Assembly (NCBI GenBank): GCA_964342525.1
Contig: CAYFGQ010000010.1
Span: 10,478-74,477 of the forward strand
Length of the DNA stretch: 64,000 nt
Direction of reading: 5' to 3'
DNA from: G963676205 sp964342525
GTDB lineage: Bacteria; Campylobacterota; Campylobacteria; Campylobacterales; Arcobacteraceae
The position numbers were made by a program, and so were the translations under genes. Positions 1-9,016 of the stretch are shown piece by piece (the stretch's first letter is position 1; each line of letters starts with the position of its first letter). Below the pieces are notes generated by a model, which did no database searches, was not told the DNA's origin, and saw only the letters and a program-made list of their open reading frames with translations.

Positions 1-355
1 CTTTTTCAGATTTTACTTTAAGTACATCTTCCATTGCTTTTAATGTAGCTTTTGCAACTTTTTTAGCACTTGGTGTTCCTAAACATGACATATAAAAACC
101 TGTTCTACAACCCATAGGTGAACAATCAATAATCTCTATATTTTTTCCGTTTAAATGCTCTCTAATAAATCCAGCAAAAAGATGTTCTAATGTATGAATA
201 CCTCTTCCTGTCATCTTATCTTCATTTGGTTTATGAATTCTAATATCAAATACAGTGATAATATCACCCTTTGGTGAAGTCATTGTTTTTGCAACTCTAA
301 CTGCAGGTGCATACATCTTTACGTGGTCTACTTTAAAACTATCTAATAATGGCAT
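1..355 (-). CDS. luxS: S-ribosylhomocysteine lyase LuxS (3' part missing)
   Basis: The reverse strand reads MPLLDSFKVDHVKMYAPAVR onward from an ATG at 353-355, and the frame runs off the left edge after about 118 codons. LuxS cleaves S-ribosylhomocysteine to homocysteine and the AI-2 precursor DPD in the activated methyl cycle. The zinc-binding HTLEH motif is at residues 54-58, and the DCSPMGCRTGFY segment carrying the conserved catalytic cysteine is at about 77-87. The third zinc ligand, a downstream Cys, would lie outside the window. The gene follows the aminotransferase by 31 bp on the same strand, so the two probably share a transcript. Confidence 0.96.
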   Translation of the reverse strand, partial: MPLLDSFKVDHVKMYAPAVRVAKTMTSPKGDIITVFDIRIHKPNEDKMTGRGIHTLEHLFAGFIREHLNGKNIEIIDCSPMGCRTGFYMSCLGTPSAKKVAKATLKAMEDVLKVKSEK

Positions 356-386
356 TTTTTCCCTTTTTGTTTAAATTTTTAATTTA

Positions 387-1487
387 TTATTTTGTTAAAT
401 TCTCTAAGAACACTTTATTTGCTGTTCCATCAAATGTTCTTACACCAATCTCATCAAGAGCAAGTTCGATTGCATTTACAACCCATGATGCTTCATAATT
501 TTCAACAAGTCCCATATGATTGATCCTAAAGATTTTACCTTTTAAGTGATCTTGTCCACCTGCTATGTTTACATTATATTTTGTTTTTAATATTTTTCTT
601 ATCTCATTAGAATTTTCTGTATAGATTGTACTCATAGCATTTGCAGGAGATGTTGGATATACATCCATACCTATAGCAGTTAAAGCCTCTCTTGTTGAAC
701 TTGCTAATTTTGCTGTTTGAGCATAAAGATTTTCATGTCCAATCTCTTTTATCTTTTTTAAGATAGCTCCAAGACCAATAATAAGTGTAGTAGCAGCAGT
801 ATAAGCTGTAGTATTTGTTCTTTGTTTTTTGATCTCACTTAAAAGATTTAGATAATATCCAAAAGGTTTAAGCTCTATCTTTGCAACAGCAGCATTACTA
901 AATCCAATCATTGAAAGACCAGGAGGTAACATAAGAGCTTTTTGACTTCCTGTAATCAGAGCATCAATATTTGTAGTATCTACTTTTTCAACACCAACAG
1001 CAGTAATACCATCAGCAATGATCATAACCTCAGAGTTTATCTCTTTTACTTGTTTTGCAATCTCTTCAACTGGATGTCTTAGTCCTCCAGCACTTTCACA
1101 AACTTGAATATAAATAGCATCTATATCAGAATCATTTTTGATTATTTCTACTACCTCTTCAACAGAAGCTGGTGTATTCCATTCATATTTTAATTCAGTA
1201 TTTTCAATATTAAAGGCTTTACAAATTTTTCCAAATCTTTCACCAAATTTTCCAGCATTAATTGTAAGTGCTTTTTTATGACAAAGGTTTGTGATACAAG
1301 CTTCCATTGCACCTGTTCCAGAAGAAGCTAACATAACAGCTTCATCCATACCAAATAGTTCGATTAATAATTCTCTTGTCTCTTTGAAGATTGCTTCAAA
1401 CTCCGGTGTTCTATGGTGTATAGTCTCATCACCCATAGCTTTTCTAACAAATTCAGGTACTGGTGTAGGACCAGGAGTTAATAACAT
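387..1487 (-). CDS. Class V PLP-dependent aminotransferase
   Basis: This is a fold-type I PLP enzyme of the serine-pyruvate / alanine-glyoxylate aminotransferase group (366 aa). The N-terminus has the family LLTPGPTPVP motif, SSGTGAMEA at 55-63 binds the cofactor phosphate, the ADG before ITAVG at 158-160 supplies the Asp that pairs with the pyridine nitrogen, and the Schiff-base Lys is K183 in TGSQKALMLPPG. The exact amino donor and acceptor cannot be told from sequence; serine/glyoxylate or alanine/glyoxylate chemistry is likely. The ATG follows a weak AGGA ribosome site. It is the promoter-proximal gene of an apparent two-gene operon with luxS. Confidence 0.9.
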   Translation of the reverse strand: MLLTPGPTPVPEFVRKAMGDETIHHRTPEFEAIFKETRELLIELFGMDEAVMLASSGTGAMEACITNLCHKKALTINAGKFGERFGKICKAFNIENTELKYEWNTPASVEEVVEIIKNDSDIDAIYIQVCESAGGLRHPVEEIAKQVKEINSEVMIIADGITAVGVEKVDTTNIDALITGSQKALMLPPGLSMIGFSNAAVAKIELKPFGYYLNLLSEIKKQRTNTTAYTAATTLIIGLGAILKKIKEIGHENLYAQTAKLASSTREALTAIGMDVYPTSPANAMSTIYTENSNEIRKILKTKYNVNIAGGQDHLKGKIFRINHMGLVENYEASWVVNAIELALDEIGVRTFDGTANKVFLENLTK

Positions 1488-1557
1488 ATTATTTTCCTAT
1501 ATTAAATTTCATGCACCTTTTATAAAATTAAATTTTTAGAGGTGCTCATTGGTTTAA

Positions 1558-1563
1558 ATTATA
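1558..1563 (-). promoter_or_regulatory. Putative -10 box for the aminotransferase-luxS operon
   Basis: On the minus strand TATAAT lies about 70 nt upstream of the aminotransferase ATG. Campylobacterota sigma-70 promoters often rely on a good -10 with a weak -35 in T-rich DNA, which fits. Prediction only. Confidence 0.4.
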
Positions 1564-1575
1564 CCAAATAAAAAT

Positions 1576-1581
1576 TATGAT
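1576..1581 (+). promoter_or_regulatory. Putative -10 box for the ankyrin gene
   Basis: TATGAT lies 34 nt upstream of the ankyrin-gene ATG, back to back with the divergent -10 on the other strand. No clear -35 is seen. Confidence 0.3.
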
Positions 1582-1615
1582 AGAGTTTACATAAGTTTTT
1601 TGTATAAGGTATTTA

Positions 1616-3529
1616 ATGTTAGGTTTATTTAAACAGTACACTTCTAAAGATTTGATTGAGCAACTCAATAAAAAGGTTTTTGTTGCAAGCAAAGCTGAAG
1701 CAATGTTAAAAAATGTAAATATAAACTACATTGATAATTCTGGTAAAAATTTCTATCACCATGTGGCATCCCACGAAAATATTGAATCTATCAAATGGCT
1801 ATCAAAATATAAACTAGATATAAATAAAGAAGACAATGATGGATTAACTCCATTAATGATAGCTTCAAGAACGGGAATGATAAATGCCATACATACCCTT
1901 ATAGCAAGAGGTGCTGATGTAGAGCACAAAAATAAATATGGTCGTAATGCATTACAAGAAGCAGTATTAAATGGTAATGTTAAAGGTTTAGAACAAGTAT
2001 ATGCAAAAACAAAAAATAAAACACCCCTTGATGTTAGGGGTAAAAATCTTTTAGCCTTAGCAGTAGAAAGTACAAATATCTATATGGTTCGAAGAATCCT
2101 AGAGCTTAATACCATAAAACTTGAAGAAAAAGATGGTAATGGCGACACTGTACTTTTTGAAAATAACTGTTTTAAATATCCAGATATATTAAAAGCAATA
2201 ATTGATTATGAAATAGATTTAAACCAGCTAGACTCTAAAGGAAATAGCTTTTTGTCTTATTGTATTTCAAGGGAAGATGATACAAATGAGGTATTTAAAG
2301 TTGCTTTAGAAAATGGCGCAGATATTAATACACAATCTTCCAAAGGAAGAACTATTTTAATGGACTTTATTGCAGGTATTAGAACCTTTGAAAATGAATC
2401 AGCAGAGTACAAAAAAAATGTACTTGATACTATTGCAGTAATGTTATATTATGAGATTGATCTGAATGCAGTGGATGAAAATGGGGAAAATATACTATTT
2501 TATGCCCTAAGATTAAATGAACTCACTGTAACAGATCTCTTACTAGAAAATGATGTGAATCCAAATTGTGTAAACAATAAAAAAGAAACACCCCTTTCAC
2601 TTATGGCTCTTCAAGGATATGATCAATTTAGAGTAACCACCTCTTTAGTAAATGCGGGGGCATTACCAAACACAGAAGATGAAGAGGGACAAACCCTGAT
2701 TGAAAAACTAATCTCTTATGAACTTTATAATCATAATGGGAAAAAACTTCCTTTAAAAGTGAAAAAAGAAGTAAAAGAAAATGGAAGATATCTAGCTATC
2801 TTAGAGATGATCCTACAAAATACAGATGCAAATCTAAGGACTCTAAACTCAAAAGGGGAACCATATTTCTTCGAAGCAGTATTTTATGGTAACTTAGAGA
2901 TTGTAAAAATCCTAAAAACCTATGGAGCTGATATTAATCAAAATGATAAGGATCAAAAAAACATAGTATTTAGATTTATGGCTATGAATGAAACCTTCAA
3001 AAATGATGTGGAAAAGAAAAAATATCTAACCCTACTAAAAAATATAATCCCTATGGGTGTAAATCTAAATGAAAAAGATGACTTTGGAGGGACAACCCTT
3101 CATAAAGCTATCTTAGCAAATGATGAACAAACTATAAAGATACTTATCAATGCTGGGGCTGATCTTATGGCGATAGATCATCGTGGAAGAAATATGATCC
3201 ATAATACCATCTGGAAAAACAAGATCAAACTATTTAGACTTATCTACTCATACAATTCAAAGCTTTTAAATAAACCAGATAAATTTGGAGTACTACCAAT
3301 CAATTATGCTGCATTTTTAGGTTATGAAGATATGGTTATAGAATTACTTGCAGCAGGATCACAGGTAAATAACCCTTACAATAAGGGAAAATATATTTTA
3401 GACTTTTTAGAAAAGTTCCATGGAAATCTATTAACTCTAGAAGATAAAGCCACTACACCAATGGCTAAACAAAAAATCCATACATTAGTTGATATTATGA
3501 AAGAGGAATTTAATATCTTCAAAAAGTAA
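1616..3529 (+). CDS. Ankyrin-repeat protein
   Basis: A 637-aa protein built almost wholly of ankyrin repeats. Clear copies include DNDGLTPLMIASRTGMINAI (around residue 73), the ARGADVEHKNKYGRNALQEA unit, and late units around residues 500-600 such as DFGGTTLHKAI with INAGADLMAIDHRG. Middle repeats are diverged but keep the DxxGxTxL and GADIN patterns. There is no signal peptide, membrane segment or enzyme domain, so it should be a cytoplasmic protein-binding scaffold; its partner is unknown. It is a single gene facing the flagellar gene fliM, and nothing visible links the two functionally. Confidence 0.88.
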   Translation: MLGLFKQYTSKDLIEQLNKKVFVASKAEAMLKNVNINYIDNSGKNFYHHVASHENIESIKWLSKYKLDINKEDNDGLTPLMIASRTGMINAIHTLIARGADVEHKNKYGRNALQEAVLNGNVKGLEQVYAKTKNKTPLDVRGKNLLALAVESTNIYMVRRILELNTIKLEEKDGNGDTVLFENNCFKYPDILKAIIDYEIDLNQLDSKGNSFLSYCISREDDTNEVFKVALENGADINTQSSKGRTILMDFIAGIRTFENESAEYKKNVLDTIAVMLYYEIDLNAVDENGENILFYALRLNELTVTDLLLENDVNPNCVNNKKETPLSLMALQGYDQFRVTTSLVNAGALPNTEDEEGQTLIEKLISYELYNHNGKKLPLKVKKEVKENGRYLAILEMILQNTDANLRTLNSKGEPYFFEAVFYGNLEIVKILKTYGADINQNDKDQKNIVFRFMAMNETFKNDVEKKKYLTLLKNIIPMGVNLNEKDDFGGTTLHKAILANDEQTIKILINAGADLMAIDHRGRNMIHNTIWKNKIKLFRLIYSYNSKLLNKPDKFGVLPINYAAFLGYEDMVIELLAAGSQVNNPYNKGKYILDFLEKFHGNLLTLEDKATTPMAKQKIHTLVDIMKEEFNIFKK

Positions 3530-3530
3530 A

Positions 3531-3550
3531 AAAAGGATTTATATCCTTAA
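3531..3550. terminator. Small convergent hairpin between ankyrin gene and fliM
   Basis: AAGGAT (3533-3538) pairs with ATCCTT (3543-3548) across a 4-nt loop in the 21-bp gap between the two convergent genes. A-rich and T-rich flanks make it usable in both directions, but the stem is short. Confidence 0.35.
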
Positions 3551-4681
3551 TTACTTAGGTCTTCTTGAATATTCCTGAGCTTTTTTCTCATCCTCTTTTT
3601 CTTTTAATAATCTTTGAATATTATCAGCAGATTCTTTTGCTTTTTGAATTCTCTCTTCTCTCATTTCACGTAAGATTTCAAGAGTTTCTTGTTTTTCTTT
3701 ATCGATATTTGATTGGATTTGTATAGCTTTTCTATTATTTGATAAACCAGATACAGATAAGAATTTTTCCTTATTGTTTACATATATTTTTGCTAAAGAA
3801 GAATTAGCATTTTTATTAAAAATAATAATATCATCCTCTTTTAGATTTAAAAGGTCTAGAACATTTAATTCAGTCTCTGCCATCATAGCTTCAATCTTCA
3901 TACGTGCACCAGAAATAAGAGTAGTAATATCTTGTCTTCTACTTTGTTTTTTATTTTTACCTTCAGCAAATATCTTCTCAACGATCTTACCAAGTAATGG
4001 CTCAATATATGAAATAGGATAACAAATAGATAAGAATCCAGATTCCTCATCAACAGTGATTTCAAGTACAACTAGAAGTACAATTTCATGGTCAGAAATT
4101 ACCTGAATAGCATTTGCATTTGTATCCCTAGATTCAATTCTAAAATTTAAGGTACTCACTTCATCCCAAGTATCATATAAATGGCTCACTAAAAGTTTAT
4201 AAAAGTGATCTAAAATTTCCACTTCAATCTCAGTAAGCTCCCTATCGATATTATCACTTGCTCCAACTGCACCACTTCCAAGAAGCTCAGCAATAATTTT
4301 ATGTGAAATCACAGGGTTGGTTTCCACAACAATCCTACCCTCTAAAGGTTTGATAGATAAAGTATTCAGTGATGTAAGCTGAGGAATAGAAAGAATAAAC
4401 TCCCCATATGTCATCTGCTCAATGGAGTATAATTTGATATCCACAATCTTTCTAAGCATAGCAGAAAGGTCTGTAATAAGATCCCTAAGCATCTTATCAT
4501 GCATAGTTGAGAAAGCTTTAAATTGATCCCCTGAAATCCTATTTGGTTTTTTGAAATCATAGATTGAATAGTTTTTCTCTTTGGATACGACGGGCTGTTC
4601 TTCAACGGCCTCAATCTCATCTCCCGATTCGGCTATATCTAAGAGCGCATCAATTTCATCTTGACTTAAAAATTCTGCCAT
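3551..4681 (-). CDS. fliM: Flagellar motor switch protein FliM
   Basis: FliM forms most of the cytoplasmic C-ring and receives the CheY-P signal. The N-terminus has the CheY-binding peptide LSQDEIDALL (residues 4-13). The middle CheC-like domain contains the GSGAVGASDNIDRELTEIE region, and the C-terminal SpoA-type domain begins around TELNVLDLLNLKEDDII. At 376 aa it carries an extra charged, helical tail of roughly 45 residues after the SpoA domain, longer than the usual FliM end. The start is 8 bp after the flgI stop, so flgI and fliM are co-transcribed. Confidence 0.95.
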   Translation of the reverse strand: MAEFLSQDEIDALLDIAESGDEIEAVEEQPVVSKEKNYSIYDFKKPNRISGDQFKAFSTMHDKMLRDLITDLSAMLRKIVDIKLYSIEQMTYGEFILSIPQLTSLNTLSIKPLEGRIVVETNPVISHKIIAELLGSGAVGASDNIDRELTEIEVEILDHFYKLLVSHLYDTWDEVSTLNFRIESRDTNANAIQVISDHEIVLLVVLEITVDEESGFLSICYPISYIEPLLGKIVEKIFAEGKNKKQSRRQDITTLISGARMKIEAMMAETELNVLDLLNLKEDDIIIFNKNANSSLAKIYVNNKEKFLSVSGLSNNRKAIQIQSNIDKEKQETLEILREMREERIQKAKESADNIQRLLKEKEDEKKAQEYSRRPK

Positions 4682-4689
4682 CTTCTAAC

Positions 4690-5745
4690 CTAATCTCTTA
4701 TCTCTAGGTCAGCATCAATTGCCCCTAGATCTTTAACCATACGGATAGTTTCAATGATATCTTTTATATCAATCTTCATAATCTTTAAAGCTCTAATCAA
4801 ATCAGAAACTGTTGGTAAACTCTTAGCATTTACCAATGCATTATTTAAATTGATTTGAATAGGTTCATTCCCTACTTTTACACCATCACCTATATCTACA
4901 CCAGGGTTAATTGCTGGATTATTCCAGTTTTTATCACTTATATCCAATTGTTTAATTTTTAAAGTAAAGTTTTCTCTAGCCACTGTTATAGGTTTGATTT
5001 TTATATTTGATCCTGCTACAACTGTTTCTTTATTTAAATCAATTATAATCTTACCTCTAATTCCTGCTTCAACCTTTATCCCTTGGACAATAGCAAGAAA
5101 CCTTACCATTGAAAGTTGGGCTGGCTTTTGAACCATAATTGTTCTAGTATCTATAGCGTAAGCTAAAGGTAAACCAAATCTTTTATTAATATTTGTTTCA
5201 ACCAAAGAGGCTGTTTGAGCATCATTTGAGATTAAACTAATTGTTAAAGAATTTTCATTTGCTAGTGTAAATGGGATCTCATTTTCTACAGTTGCTCCAC
5301 TATAGATTATACCTGTAGTTTGATTGTTTTTATCCCCTAAAACCTTACCTTGAGCTAGAGCATAGACTGTTCCATCTACCCCTTTTAATTGGGTAAGTAA
5401 AAGCTCCCCTTGATCGATAGATTTAGCATCACCTATAGCTGATACTTTTAAATTTATTTTATCCCCTTGCCTTGCAAATGGTGGTAAAGAGGAAGTGATC
5501 ATAACAGCAGCAATATTTTTCGATTTGATCGATGAAGTTGGGATTTTAATATAAGAGTTTCTAAGTAAATTTTGTAAAGATTGCATAGTAAATTGACTCT
5601 TATCACCTGAACCTTTTAGACCAACTACTAAACCATAGCCAATCAATTGGTTTTCCCTTATTCCTACGATATTTGATATATCTTTGATAGTTTGTGCGTA
5701 TATATTAACAACTAAAAAAAATAGTAAAAATACTATATTCTTCAA
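4690..5745 (-). CDS. flgI: Flagellar P-ring protein FlgI
   Basis: FlgI (351 aa) forms the periplasmic P-ring around the rod. It has a Sec signal peptide (MKNIVFLLFFLVVNIYAQ, about residues 1-17) followed by the family start IKDISNIVGIRENQLIGYGL and the GLKGSGDKSQFT motif. The C-terminus has LPTVSDLIRALKIMKIDIKD, typical of the family. Full length, no visible defects. It is the first gene of a leftward flgI-fliM unit, divergent from the next flagellar genes. Confidence 0.96.
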   Translation of the reverse strand: MKNIVFLLFFLVVNIYAQTIKDISNIVGIRENQLIGYGLVVGLKGSGDKSQFTMQSLQNLLRNSYIKIPTSSIKSKNIAAVMITSSLPPFARQGDKINLKVSAIGDAKSIDQGELLLTQLKGVDGTVYALAQGKVLGDKNNQTTGIIYSGATVENEIPFTLANENSLTISLISNDAQTASLVETNINKRFGLPLAYAIDTRTIMVQKPAQLSMVRFLAIVQGIKVEAGIRGKIIIDLNKETVVAGSNIKIKPITVARENFTLKIKQLDISDKNWNNPAINPGVDIGDGVKVGNEPIQINLNNALVNAKSLPTVSDLIRALKIMKIDIKDIIETIRMVKDLGAIDADLEIRD

Positions 5746-5804
5746 AAACTTTGTCCTGTGCAGTAAAATTGTAATATTTTATCTAAAATTTTATAAAACA
5801 AAGG

Positions 5805-5810
5805 TATAAT
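5805..5810 (+). promoter_or_regulatory. Putative -10 box for the fliQ-fliL gene set
   Basis: TATAAT lies 39 nt before the GTG of the first gene of the rightward flagellar set, in T- and A-rich DNA. A GGGAAAG ribosome site (5840-5846) follows. Confidence 0.45.
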
Positions 5811-5849
5811 ATTTTAAATTCGTGGTTGTATAACTATTAGGGAAAGATT

Positions 5850-6659
5850 GTGAATATATATATTTATGGTGATGATGCTTTTAAAAATGAAGTTGAAAAT
5901 ATAATCAACCATTCAAATCTTAGACTATATCTTGATGAGAGTTGCCAAATTGAAGAAGTTGACTCTGCTGAGGCTATAAAGCTTTTAATAGAGCAAGAGC
6001 CTGAACATATATACCTAATAGATAATGACAAGATATTAAAACCAAATAGCTTAAATAGTAAAATAAAATTTTTAAAACCTAAAGGTGCTATAGAGCAAAG
6101 TTTTCTAGAAGAACATGGAGTTTTAGACTCAAAGTTTGATTCCATTGAAGAGCTTATTAAAGACCTTAAAGAACAATATAAAGATAATGCTCCACCAGAA
6201 CTTCTTGCTGAGCAAGATGAATTCTCACAAATTGATGAAGATCCTGTGGAGGAATACTCTTTTAACAATAGTATCGATTATGGGGAAGATGATATTGATA
6301 CCCAAATTGAAGGTCTTACAAGTGATAATGATGATTTTGAGCAAGAGATAGAAGAAAATTATTTAGAAAACGATATAATAGAAGAAAATGACCAAGGCAA
6401 TCAGTTACAGGAGTACTTTATGACTGAAAATATTGATAGTATAGATAATATTAGTGAAGAAGCTATGTTAAATGCCCTTAACAACATGGATGATATTGAT
6501 ATCTCAAGCATCCAAAGCGCTTCACCTACACCAACTGCATCAAATGTAGAGGAGATTAGTCTATCTGGTTCAAACGCAAATGCGAATGAAATAGCATCTT
6601 TGATATCTCAACTTTTAACTAATAAAACCCTAGAGATAACAATAAAAGTAAAATCATAA
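5850..6659 (+). CDS. Unknown acidic protein of the flagellar cluster, possible pseudo-receiver N-terminus
   Basis: I do not recognise this 269-aa protein. It starts at GTG, preceded by GGGAAAG. Residues 1 to about 95 alternate strand and helix in a way that recalls a shortened receiver: an acidic pair after strand 1 (IYGDDAF), LIDND after a later strand, and a FLKPKG segment like the receiver Lys-Pro. Residues 100-215 are strongly acidic and low complexity. The last 25 residues (NEIASLISQLLTNKTLEITI...) look folded. There is no signal peptide or membrane segment. Its stop is 10 bp before fliQ, so it is probably co-expressed with flagellar export genes; a regulator or export-related role is a guess. 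Confidence 0.7.
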   Translation: MNIYIYGDDAFKNEVENIINHSNLRLYLDESCQIEEVDSAEAIKLLIEQEPEHIYLIDNDKILKPNSLNSKIKFLKPKGAIEQSFLEEHGVLDSKFDSIEELIKDLKEQYKDNAPPELLAEQDEFSQIDEDPVEEYSFNNSIDYGEDDIDTQIEGLTSDNDDFEQEIEENYLENDIIEENDQGNQLQEYFMTENIDSIDNISEEAMLNALNNMDDIDISSIQSASPTPTASNVEEISLSGSNANANEIASLISQLLTNKTLEITIKVKS

Positions 6660-6669
6660 AAGGTTTTCT

Positions 6670-6939
6670 TTGGATCTATTAGGAATAGCTCAAAATACTG
6701 TAAAAATTATTTTAATATTAGGGCTTCCATCACTTATAGTGAGTATGATAATAGGTCTACTTATTAGTGTGTTTCAAGCAGTTACACAAATCAGTGATGC
6801 CAGCTTGAGTTTTGTTCCAAAACTTATTTTAGTATTAGCTTTTATTCTTATTACACTACCATGGATTGGTGATAGTATGGAAACTTATACTATAGAGTTG
6901 TGGGATATGATTTTGCAATTTGGAAAACTTGGAGAATAA
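6670..6939 (+). CDS. fliQ: Flagellar export apparatus protein FliQ
   Basis: FliQ is a small membrane protein of the flagellar type III export gate. The 89 aa contain two hydrophobic hairpin segments (about 13-38 and 50-75) and family residues such as GLLISVFQAVTQI. The start is a TTG at 6670, preceded by AAAAGG; no in-frame ATG precedes the first helix. A FliJ-like gene follows 2 bp after its stop. Confidence 0.93.
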   Translation: MDLLGIAQNTVKIILILGLPSLIVSMIIGLLISVFQAVTQISDASLSFVPKLILVLAFILITLPWIGDSMETYTIELWDMILQFGKLGE

Positions 6940-6941
6940 TA

Positions 6942-7346
6942 ATGATTGATAAATTATACAATCTAAAAAAACTCCAAACTGATCAAAAAATTCTAGAGCG
7001 TCAACAAGTCTTAACAAGTATAGCCCAAATCGAAGCAGATATAAAACAGATACAAGATGAACAATTTAATGTAAACCTCTCTGGTGGTGGTGCTATGGGG
7101 GATTTTTCAATTGTTCAAATGCATAGAAATACTATGCTTTATAATATTCAAATTTTGAATGAAAGAAAAAGACATCTTCAAATAGAAGTGGATAAGTTTA
7201 ACCAAGAGATTGTTGAACTACAAAAAGAGAGTGAACAATTTGAATATATAAAAAATGAAATAAAAAAAGAAGAGTATATAAAACAACAAAAACAAGAAGA
7301 GTTAAACAGTGATGAATATATGCAAGTAAAATGGATGGGAAAATGA
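6942..7346 (+). CDS. fliJ: FliJ-like coiled-coil flagellar export protein
   Basis: A 134-aa, almost entirely helical and charged protein (MIDKLYNLKKLQTDQKILER...) with the size and coiled-coil pattern of FliJ, the export component that links the ATPase ring to the FlhA gate. The frame is open further upstream to 6900, but that part overlaps fliQ; the ATG at 6942 has GGAG at 6931-6934 and is the better start. The assignment rests on position and coiled-coil character, since FliJ sequences are poorly conserved. Confidence 0.7.
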   Translation: MIDKLYNLKKLQTDQKILERQQVLTSIAQIEADIKQIQDEQFNVNLSGGGAMGDFSIVQMHRNTMLYNIQILNERKRHLQIEVDKFNQEIVELQKESEQFEYIKNEIKKEEYIKQQKQEELNSDEYMQVKWMGK

Positions 7347-7822
7347 TAAAATACTTTACAATACTAGCTTTATTTTTAAACTTTACATTTGCAAATACTA
7401 TGCAAGAGGGTGAGTTTGTAAAAGAGAAGCAAGAAATTGCTGCCTTAAAATCAGAACTTACGGATTTTTATAAGAAAAAAGAAGAAGAATATTTAGCTAG
7501 AAAAAAAGAGTTAGAGGATCTACTTACAACTATAACAACTCAAAAAAAAGAGATCCAAGAACTTTATGATAAAAATAAAAAAATTTTAGATGATATTGAA
7601 GGGAAAGTTGCTTCAAAAACAACAAATATCTATAATGCAATGAAACCAAAAGTAGCAGCTGGTATTTTTAGCCAGATGATAGATGATGGAAAGATTAATG
7701 ATGTGTTTGATATTATTTTAAAACTTAAAGAGAAAAAAGTAACACAATTGATGAAATTTTTAGGGGCAGAAAATTCTGCAATCATAACAAAGATGTTACA
7801 TGATTATAAAGTTAAAAATTAA
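7343..7822 (+). CDS. MotE/FlgY-like periplasmic motor scaffold protein
   Basis: The 159-aa product has a signal peptide (MIKYFTILALFLNFTFA), a coiled coil at about 25-95, and a C-terminal MgtE-N-like segment (IYNAMKPKVAAGIFSQMIDDGKI...) of the kind found in MotE. MotE-type proteins in Campylobacterota are exported and help form the scaffold that holds stators in the motor. I chose the ATG at 7343, which overlaps the fliJ stop as ATGA and puts the signal peptide first; an ATG at 7331 would add four residues. Position next to fliJ and fliL supports a motility role. Confidence 0.72.
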   Translation: MIKYFTILALFLNFTFANTMQEGEFVKEKQEIAALKSELTDFYKKKEEEYLARKKELEDLLTTITTQKKEIQELYDKNKKILDDIEGKVASKTTNIYNAMKPKVAAGIFSQMIDDGKINDVFDIILKLKEKKVTQLMKFLGAENSAIITKMLHDYKVKN

Positions 7823-7836
7823 GATAGGAGACTCTA

Positions 7837-8397
7837 ATGGCTGATGATGAAGAAGTAGAACAAAGTGGTGGGGGTGGTAACAAACTAATGATTATCCTTA
7901 TTGCTTTAGTAATTATTCTTTTACTTGCAGTTGGTGCAGGTGGATATTTACTTTACTCTAAGGGGGCTTTTTCAGATGAGCCACCAATGGGAGCAGATGG
8001 AATGCCAATGCCAGCACAACAAGAAGAACAAGTTAAAAAAGAAGCTTCTGGTGACATGGAGCCTACTTTTAATGTTGCAATTGAAGATCTTATCTTAAAT
8101 ATTACAACTGCAAAAGGTAGAGAAAAACTAATGAAGTTATCTTTTACTTTAAAATGTGCCCATGAAGGTTGTGAAGCATTAATTGAAATGGTTACTCCAG
8201 AAATACAAGATGCTGTGATTACTCAGGTGAGTTCAAGAAGTGCAGAAGAGCTACTTACAGTTGGTGGGAAAGCACTATTTAAAGAAGAACTTCTTGATGA
8301 AGTTAATGCTATTGTTAATGAAGAAACTAAAACAAATGAAGATATAAAGCAAAACATAATTAAGCAGCTTTATTTCACCACGTTTGTAATAAAGTAG
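7837..8397 (+). CDS. fliL: Flagellar basal body-associated protein FliL
   Basis: FliL (186 aa) is a single-pass inner-membrane protein that surrounds and activates stators. It has a short acidic cytoplasmic N-terminus, a Gly-rich linker, one membrane helix (about residues 17-43), a Pro/Met/Gln-rich periplasmic linker, and the FliL domain from about residue 75 (ATVxxLILNITTAKGREKLMKLSF-type core). Preceded by ATAGGAGA. Last gene of the rightward flagellar set. Confidence 0.92.
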   Translation: MADDEEVEQSGGGGNKLMIILIALVIILLLAVGAGGYLLYSKGAFSDEPPMGADGMPMPAQQEEQVKKEASGDMEPTFNVAIEDLILNITTAKGREKLMKLSFTLKCAHEGCEALIEMVTPEIQDAVITQVSSRSAEELLTVGGKALFKEELLDEVNAIVNEETKTNEDIKQNIIKQLYFTTFVIK

Positions 8398-8422
8398 TAG
8401 GAAACAAAAGTTATTTTTCCTA
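8398..8422 (+). terminator. Possible terminator after fliL
   Basis: TAGGAAA (8398-8404) pairs with TTTCCTA (8416-8422) directly after the fliL stop. There is no long T-run after the stem, so strength is doubtful. Confidence 0.35.
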
Positions 8423-8446
8423 AAGCTTTATTAAAGTTAATGACAG

Positions 8447-8452
8447 TATAAT
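8447..8452 (+). promoter_or_regulatory. Putative -10 box for trxA
   Basis: TATAAT in the context ACAGTATAATTT, 33 nt before the trxA ATG. AAAAGGA at about 8472-8478 is a plausible ribosome site. Confidence 0.5.
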
Positions 8453-8484
8453 TTGGGAATGTATTAATTTAAAAAGGATATTAA

Positions 8485-8802
8485 ATGGGTAAATATGTTG
8501 AGTTAACAAATGATAATTTTGATGACACAGTTAAAGAAGGTGTTGCTTTAGTTGACTTCTGGGCTCCTTGGTGTGGTCCATGTAGAATGATTGCTCCAGT
8601 TATTGAAGAACTAGCTGAAGACTTCGATGGAAAAGCGCAAATTTGTAAAGTAAACACAGACGAGCAACAAGATTTAGCTGTTAAATATGGAATCAGATCT
8701 ATCCCTACAATTTTATTTTTAAAAGATGGTGAAGTTGTAGATCAAATGATCGGTGCTGCATCTAAACAAGCATTTTCCGATAAAATCAACTCACTATTAT
8801 AA
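8485..8802 (+). CDS. trxA: Thioredoxin
   Basis: A 105-aa cytoplasmic thioredoxin that reduces protein disulfides and is recycled by the thioredoxin reductase encoded next. The active site is WCGPC at 29-33 (Cys30, Cys33), the cis-Pro is in the RSIPTILFLKDGE segment, and the length is standard. It has its own promoter and a terminator after it, so it can be expressed apart from trxB. Confidence 0.98.
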   Translation: MGKYVELTNDNFDDTVKEGVALVDFWAPWCGPCRMIAPVIEELAEDFDGKAQICKVNTDEQQDLAVKYGIRSIPTILFLKDGEVVDQMIGAASKQAFSDKINSLL

Positions 8803-8826
8803 TATTTAAATTATTATAAGTTACAA

Positions 8827-8863
8827 CTATCTTACTTTTTAATAGGTAAGGTAGTTTTTTTTT
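8827..8863 (+). terminator. Rho-independent terminator after trxA
   Basis: CTATCTTAC (8827-8835) pairs with GTAAGGTAG (8846-8854, one G:T pair), followed by a run of nine T. Clear intrinsic terminator between trxA and trxB. Confidence 0.85.
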
Positions 8864-9016
8864 GCCTTTTTTTTATAAACAATTTTATATTTAATTTGGT
8901 ATTACTTAAATCCTCACACTACTTTATTTTACTTAACCTCATACTTAATATATTTATAGTAATATTGCGCTTTAAAAATCAAAACTTATTAATATACTAG
9001 ATAACTAGGAGAGAAA

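Noticed and set aside
6900..6941. Upstream extension of the FliJ-like gene
   Set aside because: Lies wholly within fliQ and lacks a ribosome site; the ATG at 6942 has GGAG.
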